Origin: Coniella vitis
Lineage: Eukaryota; Ascomycota; Sordariomycetes; Diaporthales; Schizoparmaceae
NCBI GenBank assembly: GCA_011317545.1
Contig: WUJK01000014.1
Coordinates: 620,001-684,000 of the forward strand
Reading direction: 5' to 3'
DNA: 64,000 bases
Part shown: piece after piece, positions 43,295 through 55,177 of the stretch
Position numbering within the stretch: the first letter of the stretch is position 1
Layout of the letters: each line of letters starts with the position of its first letter
The notes under the pieces: model-generated
What the model was told of the DNA's origin: nothing
The model's database searches: none
Seen by the model: the letters and a program-made list of their open reading frames with translations, nothing else
Translations under genes and position numbers: made by a program

Positions 43295-44762
43295 GTTTTA
43301 CGGTCCTCAAACAGTGTATGCGCCTTGCGACCTCACAATGTCCCTGACCAAGACGCGAATGCCAATACCACACGGCACAGCGACGTTCAAGACATCAAAC
43401 ATACATTCACCACGCACTTGGTGCCAGCACCTCGGCTTTTCCTCAAGTCTCAACCCATACTCCCACCTCTCGCCAACGATGCCGTCATCATCGTGTCAGA
43501 AGCAGACATGTAGACTTCATTGTTCTGCATTTGTTAATACAGGCGTTACACAAAGTGATCAGCATTTTGGCTATCCTTGGATCCCTCACAGGCTTTAGAG
43601 TCAGCCCGCTTTGGATGTTGATCATTCTATGTCTGAAGGGTTGTGAGGTCAGTCGCGTTTTGCTGCTCTGGCTGTTGCTTGGATTTATTGTACAACCAAT
43701 ACGATATAACGAAGGGCGAGGCCCGCCTCAGCATGTTGATATTAAGAAGATTCGTGATGTAGCACGACAAACACAAAGCGACACCTAGTTTATGTATGTG
43801 TATACCTTACATGGCTTGTCGAGTTCAGCCGACGTGTCTTCGGCAATCAAACAAGCGCGAAAGGATGATGAAACAAACAGACTACTTGTAGAAGTAGTGA
43901 TGATAGGAGTTATCATGAATGAATAAAAAGAAAGTATTACATGGGAACCAGTCACACTTGTGGCTATCGGTTCCCTACAAAACTTTTGCTGTTCAGTAAG
44001 AATTTTGCCGAGTGAAGTAAAGTGTACTGCGAAGCACGGGAGGTATTCTGGGGTATGCTGGATGCCCATAATATTGTCAACAAGCACGCTTGCAAAAATC
44101 GGGTATTGTTCAATATGTACAGTCTGTTATCCCCAATGCATCACGTACGACCATACCTAGTGGAAAACTTGGGATCCCGTCCGCTCTCCCCTAAATAAGC
44201 CACTAAGGGCTGGATTAGTAGTCAAGTGGGTGACCATTGGCGAATACCCGGTGTTGTACGTTTTGCTTTTTTCTTAATCCCTTCTCACGCAAAACCTCAT
44301 CATACTTGAACTATCTTCAATATTTTTCTCGCCCGGTTGGCAGCATTGAAGCCCTTAGAGAACACATGACATACGTCGACACTTCTGTTGACCTCTGTTC
44401 TATGTTCTTTTTTTGTATAGCACAAGTTGCATCATACTGTATATGTATTCATTGACAAGCGCACTGTAAGCCTATGCCATATACAGACACATGGTCCTTG
44501 TCTTTGCGCTTTCGAAGCCACCTCTATTTGCCCTAGAATATGCAACGAGGCACTCTTTTCCTTTCCTGTTGTCCTGCTTGTCTGTCTTCTCGGCTGTGCT
44601 AGAGAATTGTCTAGAAGTGTTATATACGGTCGTGTAACTTATCCGGCGAAGCCACATACTCTTTTGATACCCATCAAAAATCGCGCGCTCGCTGAAAGTA
44701 TCGACGGTTCGGTCTATCGGAAATCTCCCCCCTCCCCCTTCTCCCGGAACTGCTTTTTCTCT
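43295..44762. other. 1.5-kb convergent intergenic region
   Basis: AT-rich sequence between the 3' ends of two convergent genes. It has no supportable gene; short open frames look random. Confidence 0.45.
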
Positions 44763-46799
44763 TCAAGAGCTAGGTCCCTCCCCTTTGCCTTCATCCTCAT
44801 GAAGTGTATTGTGTCGACTAGGCTGTTCATTTTCAGTAACATCTACAAGCGTCTCGCTATCCGGTGAAGTCCCGGTTTCCACTGGAGGAAGATCATTATC
44901 CGTCAAGTCTTCTTGTTCGCCAACAGGCTCATCAGACTCGGCCTCTTCTTCCAAGGCTTTCTGAGAACCAGCAACACGTTCTATGAGGGTTTGAAAATGC
45001 TGCATGGCATCGAATATGGTTCTCTGGTTCAGCGCTTTGAGTATCTCTTCCGCCTCGATGCGCTGCTTCACGTTGACGAGCGAGGACAGCTTGGGCATCT
45101 TCTTGCGCCGTGCGACATATGACGCCTCCATGGCATCCACCATCAGCCAATCGAGCTGAGCATCCTGGTGGATATCTCCGGTACATGTCGTCGTATCAAT
45201 GCTCGGGCTCGATTTGCTGATATTCCCAAGGAGCTGTGCGCAACGCAAAAAGGCTTGCACGTACATGTTGTTGTAGTCGATGCGGGGTGCTCCGTTTCGT
45301 TTTCGTGCTGCCCAATGATGCCACAGCATGCGCAGAGCGCCCAGCTCGCCGTATAACTTTGTGCGCAGATCGTTATTTCCTGGCTGTGATCCGGGACCTT
45401 CAGCCTCGAGGCCAAGGATGCTTCCCTGTGGTGGTTCTGCTGAGCTGTGGACTGTGCCCGTTACTAAAGTGAAGACCAGCGGACGCGTGCCGCGTGCAGT
45501 GCCCTCGCCGCGTTCAAGAGCGGCCAAGATCGCGGAGGCAACCACGGCGCATATGGGACGTACACCTGGGGATGAAGGCCCGATGGCACCCAACATGATG
45601 CACATATCGGCGTACTGCAGTATGGCGGGCAAGACACCGAGAGAGGATGCCATATGCATGCCAAAGACGGTCATGAGAGCGCTGAGTGGTCTATTGGCGG
45701 CGATGCGTTTTAGGGTCATGTTGTTGACGAGCGTCAAACTGTTTTTCCTCGCACGCACTTTATCTTTGCAATAGTCCAGCATGACGATCAGGTGCATGGT
45801 CACTGCGTCTAGGGCGTCGACATCCACATTCAAGCTGAGAGATTTAGGGCTGTGGAGGAGGGTGCACATCTTTCTCAACTCATACGGGAACTTGCATCTT
45901 TTCACATGCTTTGCGAACAGTTGGGACTGGATGTTCGACCGATAGTGGTACGTTTGTGCCTCTTCGTCTCGAGGAACGGGGTCTGGAGACGGTAGTTCTG
46001 ATCGTTCCAGCTCCTGCACCGCTTCCAGCTCCTTCTGCACTAAAGCACCCAATGCAACCTCAGAATGTGCCTGGCGCTGCAACATAAAAGGCACAACTTT
46101 GCTCGATCCTTGCTGGAGTATTGTAGCGGGGACACCATATTCGTGGAAAGTCCTGAGCAAAGACCGTCTCACAAAAGCATCCTTGGTGTAGAAGAAGTTG
46201 CTGCTGTTCTTGTCGCGCAGACCCTCGGCAACATTGTTGCCGCCCAGAAGAACAACCATGAGAACCTCGTGGTCGGAAATGTGCGTTTTATCCAGTGCAA
46301 ACCAGCCAACTCGACGCGCAGCAAACATCTTCTTCGCGTCCGCTTTCATGACGGACTTTAGGTCAGCAACAAAGCGAGCGGCTTCGTCCACGGCCGGATC
46401 GTAGCCCCATTTGGACACCTGCTCCTTGCCATCGTTGTGGATGTCGAATGGGCGCACGTGCGGGCTGTCCTCGGCGTCAAGGTCCATCACCAGGGAGGAT
46501 ATCTCAAAGGGTGGCGGGCAGTATCTGAGCCGCTGTTCGCCCTGCCACATGAGAGTGCCTTGCGGGGTGCTACTGAGAGGCCGGGCATTGCTGTGAGACG
46601 GCTCATCATCGAGAGGCGCGCTGTTGTCGCTGCTTCCAAGGTGACGCCGCTGCTGGTGCGGATGCTGGCGTGGGCGTTGGTGCTGGTGTAGCTGACGGGA
46701 AAGCACACGGACTGGGAATCGCGGGCTCCGTCTGCCATGGCCGGCGATGGCGGACAGCTGTCCGAGGCCGCAAATGGGTCCTTGCGGCCGGAGCAGCAT
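44763..46799 (-). CDS. hypothetical protein, probably mitochondrial
   Basis: A single exon of 678 codons from ATG 46799. The first 60 residues are rich in Arg, Gln and His with almost no acid, a strong import-type N-terminus (RRSPRFPVRVLSRQLHQHQRPRQ in parts). I do not recognise the body. It has alternating charged and hydrophobic helices, a WGYDPAVDEAARFVADLK segment, a RVGWFALDKTHISDHEVLMVVLLGGNNVAEGL segment, and a helical region (LTLVNNMTLKRIAANRPLSALMTVFGMHMASSLGV in parts) that could be a helical-repeat array. The last 60 residues are acidic. It reads as a fungal lineage-specific mitochondrial factor, possibly RNA- or translation-related given the solenoid-like helices, but that is a guess. 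It is divergent from SYF2 across 570 bp. Confidence 0.75.
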   Translation of the reverse strand: MLLRPQGPICGLGQLSAIAGHGRRSPRFPVRVLSRQLHQHQRPRQHPHQQRRHLGSSDNSAPLDDEPSHSNARPLSSTPQGTLMWQGEQRLRYCPPPFEISSLVMDLDAEDSPHVRPFDIHNDGKEQVSKWGYDPAVDEAARFVADLKSVMKADAKKMFAARRVGWFALDKTHISDHEVLMVVLLGGNNVAEGLRDKNSSNFFYTKDAFVRRSLLRTFHEYGVPATILQQGSSKVVPFMLQRQAHSEVALGALVQKELEAVQELERSELPSPDPVPRDEEAQTYHYRSNIQSQLFAKHVKRCKFPYELRKMCTLLHSPKSLSLNVDVDALDAVTMHLIVMLDYCKDKVRARKNSLTLVNNMTLKRIAANRPLSALMTVFGMHMASSLGVLPAILQYADMCIMLGAIGPSSPGVRPICAVVASAILAALERGEGTARGTRPLVFTLVTGTVHSSAEPPQGSILGLEAEGPGSQPGNNDLRTKLYGELGALRMLWHHWAARKRNGAPRIDYNNMYVQAFLRCAQLLGNISKSSPSIDTTTCTGDIHQDAQLDWLMVDAMEASYVARRKKMPKLSSLVNVKQRIEAEEILKALNQRTIFDAMQHFQTLIERVAGSQKALEEEAESDEPVGEQEDLTDNDLPPVETGTSPDSETLVDVTENEQPSRHNTLHEDEGKGEGPSS

Positions 46800-47369
46800 T
46801 TCCTTGGTCCCTCTCCTCTTCTACTCGGCGAGCCGGACTCGGACGGCGCTGTGGGGACCAGGCGGGTACGATTCATGGGAGAGTAGTTGTGGGCCGAGCT
46901 AAGAACTGGAGTGGAGACGATCACTCCAAAGGCCGTCCAGAAGGGCCAGAGGAGTTTGGAACCAAAGAGTGAGTTATCGCGCTCATTCACGAGTGAGTTG
47001 AAGTTGCAAAATGGTTCTTTTTCTGTTGAGGCTCATGAAGCACGTGCGTGCATCCCCCTCCTCTTGCCAGTTGGAGTTTCGTGCAGCGGCAGCGACTGGG
47101 ATCTGCAAAGGTTCAGCCGCAGGCAGGTACGGAGGTACTTGGATACGCCGCATCAGAATACTTAATGCACAATGTGCTGACATAATCCCTTGCCCCATAT
47201 CGGCCGTCATTGCCTGGGGCTGTTTGCTGCATCCGTTTCAACCAATTCAACGCCCTTCCACGCCGCTCTTCCTATCCACTCGCACCCTCTGCATTCGACG
47301 CTGACAGACAACCGCACATCTACAGATCAGAATCCCTTACACGGACACAAGGCTAAGCGGATACTCACA
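46800..47369. promoter_or_regulatory. divergent promoter, mitochondrial hypothetical gene / SYF2
   Basis: 570-bp spacer between divergent starts, so it contains both promoters. A C/T-rich leader precedes SYF2. The SYF2 frame is open upstream to 47190 but without a better ATG. Confidence 0.55.
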
Positions 47370-48611
47370 ATGCCTCCAGCAAAGAAGAGAAAGACAGCCG
47401 CCAAGGCATCCGCCAAAAAGAAAAACCACGTCGTGACGGCAACCGCCTCACCACCACCAGAGTCCGCCGAAGACATCCAGCAACAAGGCAAACAAGAGGA
47501 ACAACCGAAAGAGTCACCATTACAACAAGAGGCGCAAACCGCACCGCAAGAAGCACAACCGCCGTCCACTGAAGTGGTGGAACCAGAGTCAACAACACAA
47601 GCAGAACCCGATTCGACACCAGCAGAAGCCATCGAGACTACAAACGTGACCGCCTCCCCCTCTAAAGAAAACGTCCCCATAACAACAACAACAACAACAA
47701 CAAAGACAGATGACGCCCCGTCTCCACCTCCTTCCAATCCCCTCCCCACAAGCACCCTCGCCGACCGCATGGCCCGCTTCCGCGCCTTGCAATCGCGCGC
47801 AAAAACTTCGTCTGCTTCCAACCTTACCGCTGCCCGCACCGAAGCCCACCGCCTGACCCACGACCCAGCCCAACTCGCCACCGTGCAGCGCAAATCCGCA
47901 ACCGCCGCCCAAAAACTCCTCAAAGCCGACATTGAAGATGCCGGCGGCGACTTTGAGCGCAAGCGCGCCTGGGACTGGACCGTTGACGAGTCGGAGCGCT
48001 GGGACGAGCGACAAGCTGAACGCTCAGCCCACCGCGACGACAATGCCTTCAGCGACTACCGCCGTGAGGCGAATAAAGTGTACGAGCGACAAGTTGGACG
48101 TCTAGGAGCTCCCGACTTGGAGCGGTATACAGCGGACAAAATGCGGGCGATTGAGGCGGCTGCACGACGAGGAACGCTCGAAATCGTGGAGACGGAGGAC
48201 GGCGAGATGGTCGCCGTGGACAAAGACGGGACCTTCTATGGCGGTGGTGGCGGCGGTGCAAAAGGGGATATCATCTCGAGCTTTGTGGATAACAAGCCTG
48301 ACAAAAAGGCTGTGGATCGCCTGGTGGGCGAGATGAAGAAGGCCGAGGAGATTGCCGCCAAGAAGAGGAAGGAGAGGGCTGCACGAAATGGCGACGATGC
48401 GGATGTCACGTACATCAACGACAAGAACAGTAAGTTTCGCACCTATTGTTGCCATGTGCCACTTAGCAGTCCTGGTAATTGGTTATGCTCGTTTTATGGA
48501 CCATTATACTAATATTTCTACGCAGAACAATTCAACCAGAAGCTAGCGCGCTTCTACAACAAGTACACGGCCGAAATTCGGGATAGTTTTGAGCGCGGAA
48601 CCATGATTTGA
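47370..48611 (+). CDS. SYF2: pre-mRNA-splicing factor SYF2
   Basis: Component of the NineTeen/Prp19-associated complex that binds the activated spliceosome. Exons 47370-48429 and 48526-48611 (GTAAGT donor, CGCAG acceptor, phase 1), about 381 aa. ATG 47370 gives MPPAKKRKTAAK, a nuclear-signal-like basic start. Residues 20-125 are Gln/Glu/Pro/Thr-rich and disordered, including a Thr run from an ACA repeat. The SYF2 domain begins near 130: LADRMARFRALQSRA, KRAWDWTVDESERW, AFSDYRREANKVYERQVG, then a Gly loop, VDRLVGEMKKAEEIAAKKR, TYINDKNKQFNQKLARFYNKYTAEI and the ending DSFERGTMI, which sits in exon 2. The core is complete. Confidence 0.95.
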
Positions 48612-49059
48612 TAGACGGCCTCAACGTTCTAGACGAATGAGATCGAGAAAGCGGGTTTTCTTGTGTTGCCTTGGGTTTGTATCGAACGTGTCTCATGAGG
48701 AACTCGATGTGTGACGAAGTTCTTCCATAAAGGCGGGACTCTCACAGACACATGATACAAAGCGAAATAATGCAAAGCTCTTGATACCACACTACTATGT
48801 AATCCCCTCGCAAGGCTTGGTCATAGTGGAAAAGTAAAAGCGCGCCGTGAGGCAAGCTGCAAATGCAACACTCTATATACTACCTCAACTCCCGGTGTCC
48901 TCCCCCCCCCCCCCCCCCAAAAGAAATAATTCATTACCCACAAAAGACCTACTACCTTATAGACATACGAACCTTCCACAGCTCAGGTTCCGCAATTCCA
49001 CTTGAGTAACATTAATGCGACAGTCCACGCCGTGTCCCTCACGCTGCATGGACCCAATG
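48612..49059. other. convergent intergenic spacer with C tract
   Basis: About 450 bp between SYF2 and IPK1 3' ends. It holds a run of 17 C at 48902-48918 and TACTATGTA at 48793-48801. No gene seen. Confidence 0.45.
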
Positions 49060-50171
49060 TTACGTATCAACGTAGTACTGCCGCAACTCGTCCGACAAGC
49101 CCTTTCTCGCCTTGTAAAAAGGAAGCTGGCAGTCGGTAATGGTCCTGGACAAGGCCGTATCATTCCAGTAAACGCCGCTATCGTGAAATTCTTGTTCCAT
49201 CCTCATCCAGTAATCCTTTTTGGCTGTATAATTCTTCATGTCCATGTCTCCCAGCTTGGCCACAACCTCGTGGGGTGCGGCGCCAGGCTTGGTGGGTGCC
49301 ACAACAAATAAGCTGCAATCTCTCAGCGTCATGGCCAAACAGTAGCCGCCTTCGTCCTTGACATCAGCTCTGTGGTCATTTTCCCACTGGATGCGCCTGA
49401 GCCGCTTAAACAGCGTACATGTTCGCAACCAGGCTGTCAAAGTCCAAGCCTCGGATTCAGGTAGACTATAACACCTGATGAGGGCCGCAGCAACGTCCGC
49501 TGCTACACGAGCATCGTCTGGAAAGTCGGCCGCCTTGGCCAGATTAAGAGGACAAAAGACTTGGTTCCTTGTTTTGTTCTTTATGTTGCGCCAGACTTCG
49601 CGAGCACAATTCCGACATTGATGAGCTCCCCTCGGGGCCCGCGGCGACTGGGCCAACCATTTGGGTTTGATTTCGCGCATGATTGAAGGACCGCAACCGG
49701 CTGTTTGTGCCCGCATGTCGTCAACCAGCATGCCATACTGGGCATGAAGACCAACGGTTTGGCCCTCAAAGTCACGGCGACGCAGGCCCCTAGCTTCAAG
49801 TATATGAAGCTGTTGATTGAGCAATTCGAAGAAGGCTCTGTCGCTCGGTAGTTTGACGAGCTTTTGCTGGACTAATTCTTGCGGGCCAAACAGCGGCAAC
49901 ACCTCGGTTTCCCAGTACTGCTGTAAATGCACATAGGGAAGCACATTGCTGGTTTGCTTGGGTACTCGAAGTAGTTGGCCTGAGGACGGTTAGTAAGCGA
50001 TTGTTTCTTGTTGCAACTGCGGGTCCTTGAAAGGGGGGCCAGCAGGAAGGAGATGGAAGAGCACTTACCCTGCAGATTTGAGTGGCTATCAAGCCCAGCG
50101 ATGGCATAGACAACATTGGCTCTGCCCTCACCGACAAATTTGCAGACAGCAAATGCAGGTATAGTCTCCAT
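49060..50171 (-). CDS. IPK1: inositol-pentakisphosphate 2-kinase
   Basis: Converts inositol pentakisphosphate to hexakisphosphate (phytate), which acts in mRNA export and signalling. Exons (minus) 50171-50069 and 49979-49060 (GTAAGT donor, CTCAG acceptor, phase 1), about 340 aa. The N-lobe starts at METIPAFAVCKFVGEGRANVVYAIAG, matching the nucleotide-binding GEGxANxV loop. LLRVPK follows directly across the splice. IMREIKPKW is the family hallmark. A Cys/His group, HQCRNCARE and CPLNL, fits the zinc site of IPK1 proteins. CLAMTLRDCSLFVV and VAKLGDMDMKNYTAKKDYW are the later kinase motifs. An upstream in-frame GTG exists at 50198 but no upstream ATG, so 50171 is taken as start. Confidence 0.93.
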
Positions 50172-52964
50172 ATTGTTTAGTTCCTCTAGGTCAAGCACGT
50201 CAAGCGTTTGGATAGAGTCCGTTGCTTGTGTCCGCCGGCCCAGGCCGTGAACTACTCAACTGGGGCTCGTTATTTGACCATTGGCCGCAAGTCCGGGTGA
50301 AGGCCAAAGCAGGGCAGGGCACAGCAGAGCAGAGCAGAGCACAGCAGAGTAGAGCGAACTCTGGAAAGGAGTGATGGGGCGGGGAAAAGAAGATGACTAG
50401 AGCGCTATCTTTCTTGCAAGGGCCCCCTCTCGAGGAAGGAGGGCTCTGGGCAGCAGGAAGGCAAGCCGAGTCTCGCGTGGTGCAAAGCCAGGGTCAGCCC
50501 GGTTCTGATGATGGGACGCGGCAGTGCTACTGTGGTCGACCAGCGTGGCGGGTGAGGATTGCGAGGATGAGAAAAACGGCAACAGTAGCAGCAGCAGCAG
50601 TAGTAGTAGTAGTAGTAGAAACAACAACAGCAGCAATGAGCATCGGCAGAGATTAGGGCGGTCCTGTCCCAGAAGAAGGGCGTCTTTGCGCCAAAGGGGG
50701 TTGGTGCTGCTGCCCATGGTGGTTAGTCATGTAAACCAAAGGCGACGCATGGCTCCTGCGCTGGCTGTTGCTCTTCTGACTGTTTGCCTCTGGCATTGAT
50801 GGTTGCTTTTGACGATGAAGCCGAGAACGCACCAGGCCAACACCAAGAAGAAGCAATACTCTTCTTCCGTCGAGTCAGAGAGGGCGGGCGAGCGAGGCTA
50901 GCTGCGCCTATCAGAATCAGCAAGATGCACGGCGCCTAATGCGTACTGTATGCACAGTAGGGGGTTGCAATGACGATTCCAGCGGCGTACGGGCGGGAAT
51001 GAACCAGCGACAACATGATGGAAGCTGGGCAGCTGGCCTGTTTGCGTTGCTGTGTAAGAATAAAGAATATCGGATGGATGGATGCCTTTAGGCTGTGTGT
51101 ATGGATGCGTCATCCCAAGTCTGCCAGGCTGGTTGCTGTGGCAGGCCTGTCCACGGGAAGGAACGCAGGCCGGGGTACGGGATATCGGACAGTACATAGT
51201 AGATGGGAGCGAGAAGCTGGAGTGCCAGGGCCCCGGGGCCGCACGCCGCCCCTGAACCAAACGAGCGCAGTTACCACAATGGGCTGTAAAGCGTGTTAGA
51301 GGAGATCCATATTGGGCAGTGGCCGGAATTAGAGTTACAGATATTACCATGCGAGATAACACTAGATGGAACATGCAAGAGAGTCTCGGCTTGGTGGTTG
51401 TTTCGCAGTGGGACATGGCCTCTGTTGCACGGCAGGACGCTACCAGCGAGGAGCAGATGCCAGCAGGATGTGGCTGCTGGCCAAAAACAAAAGAGGTACC
51501 TAGGTACTTCGTATCTTTGATTGTTTCTCGAGGATGACATGTCGCGTGATGACTGACGGACAGTCACTCCAGCACTTGCAAACCTAAAATGCATGGGCGG
51601 CGCATCTGGTCAGGCCATGGCTGGTCAGTCACGCCAGACAGGATGACCTTGGATCGTGCTGGATCCTACATAGTACAAGGAGGAAGCAGGACGAGAAAAC
51701 CCCCATAGAACCGTAGCAACCCAACCCTGACGCATCACGGTCGATAGTACAAAGTACTTGCAACTCGTGATTGATGTCACACCACTCATCAGCCCGCCAT
51801 CTCCCAGCGTTTCTGGCATTTGAGGAAAATGAGGCCCTTGGACTTGATTGCCTCTACCATGTACAAACTCTGCAACTATAGCAACGGTCAACGGTCGCAG
51901 ACTGTTGGGTGTCCAGTGGTTGGCTCTCGTGGGTTTCCCCCGGCCAGACATGTTTCACCGTTTGCTGGGCCCTGCAGTCTGCCACTTGTCACTGCTTTGC
52001 ACCCAGTGAACCCCACAAGACTGTGATGAGCGAGCCTTGATGAGACTGATAAAATCGATGAGCGCTGCTTACGTACATACAAGTACTATGACAGTCAGAC
52101 TTCAGACTGGTACCGCACAAGTATCAGGGTGCTGCCAGGGTCATCCTGTTGAAGAAAGGATATGCACGGGGCACTTCTTGTCCATGCCCGGGGCCCGCAT
52201 TGAAAAATAAATCCCGGCCCTGACGACGGAGGAAGCAGGAGCAGTTCTGGAGGCAGCGCTGGGCAGCAAGTGAGGAGAAGCCTGTAAGCCTGTGGGCCCT
52301 TGCGGAAAGCAGCTGCCGATCAGCCCAGTAGCAAGCTCGAGGGGGCAAAGCACACAGCCAGGCGTGGTGCCAGCCGGGGTGCTGAGTGCGGTGCCTGGCC
52401 ATTCAACGGCCCCTGTTGCCTGCTCCACTCTTAGGCCCTCCCAGGGCTTTGCAGGCCCTGCTTGCTGCTTTCCAAGGCTGGTTGTGTACAGTCTATGTTA
52501 GTACATAGTAGTTGTGAGCGACGGCACCCGCACACCCGCACGCACCCGCGCGTCCGCGTGCCCCGTGCTTTTTCAATTTTCGTCATTCAGCGCGCTGCCA
52601 TCTTTTTTGCTGTTGCTATTCGCTGCTGCTGCTGCTACCGGCCAACCTTTTCCGCCCTTGATCCGACCACCCTCTCTTCATCTTTCCACATCCACCTGGC
52701 CATCCTCATTTTGTCACTTTCTGCAACTGCACTCCGATCCTCGACCGCAAACATACATTCACTTATACACGATCCGAGCCAAAGCAGCGACGACCGATTC
52801 CCACCTGCTTTCCCCCACCGACCACCTACCACCTTTTTGGCCGCTACACCCGAAGCCGCCCGACCTGAAAAACCTCGGCTGCAGAGCATCCTCCTCTGGT
52901 GTTCCCCCTCGTGCACTCCGGACTGCAATGACGAGACATAGCTCATCATAAACACGCCGGCGCG
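50172..52964. other. 2.8-kb divergent intergenic region
   Basis: The longest spacer on this side of the window, between divergent IPK1 and MDM34. It contains a GCAGAGCA-type short repeat at about 50309-50354, an AGC/AGT trinucleotide tract at 50584-50635, TACATAGTA at 51193-51201, 51667-51675 and 52502-52510, and a C/T-rich leader from 52600 to MDM34. No gene is supported. Confidence 0.5.
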
Positions 52965-55177
52965 ATGGCCTTCAACTTCAACTGGTCGCCTTTGACGGCC
53001 GACGAGGACTTTTACCAGCGCGCACGCGACCTGCTCACCACTGCACTAAACAAATCGCCCAAGCCGCCGATTATTGTCGATGACATCCTCGTCACTGAAC
53101 TCAACCTTGGCTCCGTGCCACCAGAGCTGGAAATACTGGAGATAGGCGACCTTGCAGAAGACCGCTTTCGCGGCATTTTCAAAATGTGTTACAGTGGCGA
53201 TGCGTTCCTAACTTTGAGGACAAGAGTTCAGGTATGTGCCTACAGCCTCCGGAAGTCGCTGTCACTGGCAGTGCCTTCTACTCCCGAAATTATCCCGTCG
53301 ATCCAGCAACACCGTCAACACAACGCTGTCCGAATGCCCGAGAACTGTCCAAATTCCCCATACCAGCAATTCTTGCTAGCTAGGACAACAGGATTGTGCA
53401 CGAGACCTCGACTAGTGTCGGAATCATACTTTTCTCTCTCTTGCTAGCGCCCAGTCCCCATATGCTCAATCCAAGTGGACAAGAAACACAGAAAGTGAGC
53501 GCGCGCATAGCCAAACATGGACGCACTGGCGACACGCCCCGGAGGCCGCCAGCTTCGAATTGCAAAGATGCACCGCGACAGTCGTTGCGCATCGCTTTTC
53601 TGTTTCTGCTTCCATGCGACGCTAACCCCCGATGATTCCTCCTCTGGGGCCCAGACACATTTCCAGACCCACGCACTCCGCATTCATGGCATGAAATTGG
53701 TGCGCAGGGATGCGGACTTCACTCTACGTTTTGTCTCAATGGTGGATGTGTAGATCATGGCTAATATTATCTTTACTCGACACAGGCGAACCCCTTGAAT
53801 ACCTACCTGCATTCAAAGCCAAGCTTCACGTCCCCGCAACCCTTGGCTGCTGCGTCAGGACTCACGATTCCGCTATCACTGACGCTATCTGATATCAAAT
53901 TATCAGCATTTATCATTGTTGTCTTTTCGAGGCAAAAGGGTCTCACAATTGTCTTTCGAAATGACCCACTTGAATCGCTCAAGGTCTCGTCGACTTTTGA
54001 TTCGATTCAATTTGTTAGAGACTATTTGCAAAAGACGATCGAAGGAAAACTCCGGGACTTGATGATGGACGAGCTGCCAGCCATCATCCACCGCTTATCC
54101 TTGAGTCTCTGGTGCCCAGACCAGATACCCAGAGAAGAGGAAGAGGCACCCGCTTCAAGCGAGCCCGCCGTGGATCCTTTTGCCAGTCCGCCTCAGGATG
54201 CGGTGGATGCGCACGGCAACCTTCTGGACCCCAGCGAGATTTCCAGCTTATCACTTGATGGCGGGCCCGAGTTGCAGACGCTCTTTTCTCAGAAGAACCT
54301 TACAAGGCTGGCGTCCCTCAATGAATGCAACCGCACCATGTCTCTCTTCACTCCGTCCCTCCGTGATGTGGTTTTCCGGGCTTGGGCAGGCTCGCAGGAG
54401 AAGTCTGACTATGCAAGCCCGCCACTGGCCACACCTAGTTTGACCAAGGCGCACTCTTTCCAAGCAAACTCGACTACATATACCTTTTCAGACACGAGCA
54501 GTTTGGACCAAGGCTACATGCCTTCTTCACGCTCATCCATGATCAATCTGAACTCGGCAGCCACTGGCCTGTCGCTTGGATCCGGAAGGAACTCTAGGTC
54601 CAACGCTGGTCGCAAAAAGAAGACGCGCGTTGTGAACCTTCGACGCAGAAACACGGACAGTACCGTTGCAAGTGCCTCCACCAGCGAGACGAGCGACAAT
54701 GCTACCGAGACAGCTTCAGTTGATGCACCTCTGTCAGAGTCCTTGGTGACCACTACCATTTCCGAAGAGCCTGAAGACCACGCTCCACTGTCACCGACCA
54801 AGGTACGGTTCGACCATCATGCGGCTGCACTTGACAGTCACCCTACTCGACCTGCACTGAAGCAGGAGTTGTACAATGCCGAAGTATCCCGCGCTTCATC
54901 TTATGAGAAGACCTCCTTGCACTTGACACATCAAAACCCTGCTATCCAGGTACAAGCTTCTGAGAAAGCCCCGGTTGCCGCCGACGCCAAAGCCGGCTCT
55001 GAATTCAGCCCTCTCAAGGGTCCGCCCTCCGAATCATCCTCTGCCATCTTTGAGCAAGTATGGATTCAAAAGATGGCTGGAGAAATCGCTCGGCGCGTCT
55101 ACGATGAGAAGCGACGTAACCCTGGATTCTGGGAGGACAGAGAAGACGGGCCTCCTCCAGCGTACGAGGCTCAGTAA
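52965..55177 (+). CDS. MDM34: ERMES subunit MDM34, mitochondrial outer membrane
   Basis: Part of the ER-mitochondria encounter structure (with Mmm1, Mdm10 and Mdm12) that tethers the organelles and moves phospholipids. Exons 52965-53231 and 53786-55177, phase 0; about 552 aa. The N-terminal SMP lipid-transfer domain covers about residues 1-205: [58 protein letters not shown], then after the splice [31 protein letters not shown] and [12 protein letters not shown], ending RLSLSLWCP. The remainder is Ser-rich, with the basic [14 protein letters not shown] patch and a C-terminal helix ([19 protein letters not shown]). The intron of 554 bp is unusually long for this genome, yet the SMP sequence is complete without any internal exon. 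Confidence 0.95.

Noticed and set aside
50393..50723. Frames with Ser, Leu or Val runs
   Set aside because: They read through the AGC/AGT microsatellite in the IPK1-MDM34 spacer.
53232..53785. Extra internal exon of MDM34
   Set aside because: The conserved SMP sequence is continuous from exon 1 to exon 2 without any inserted residues.
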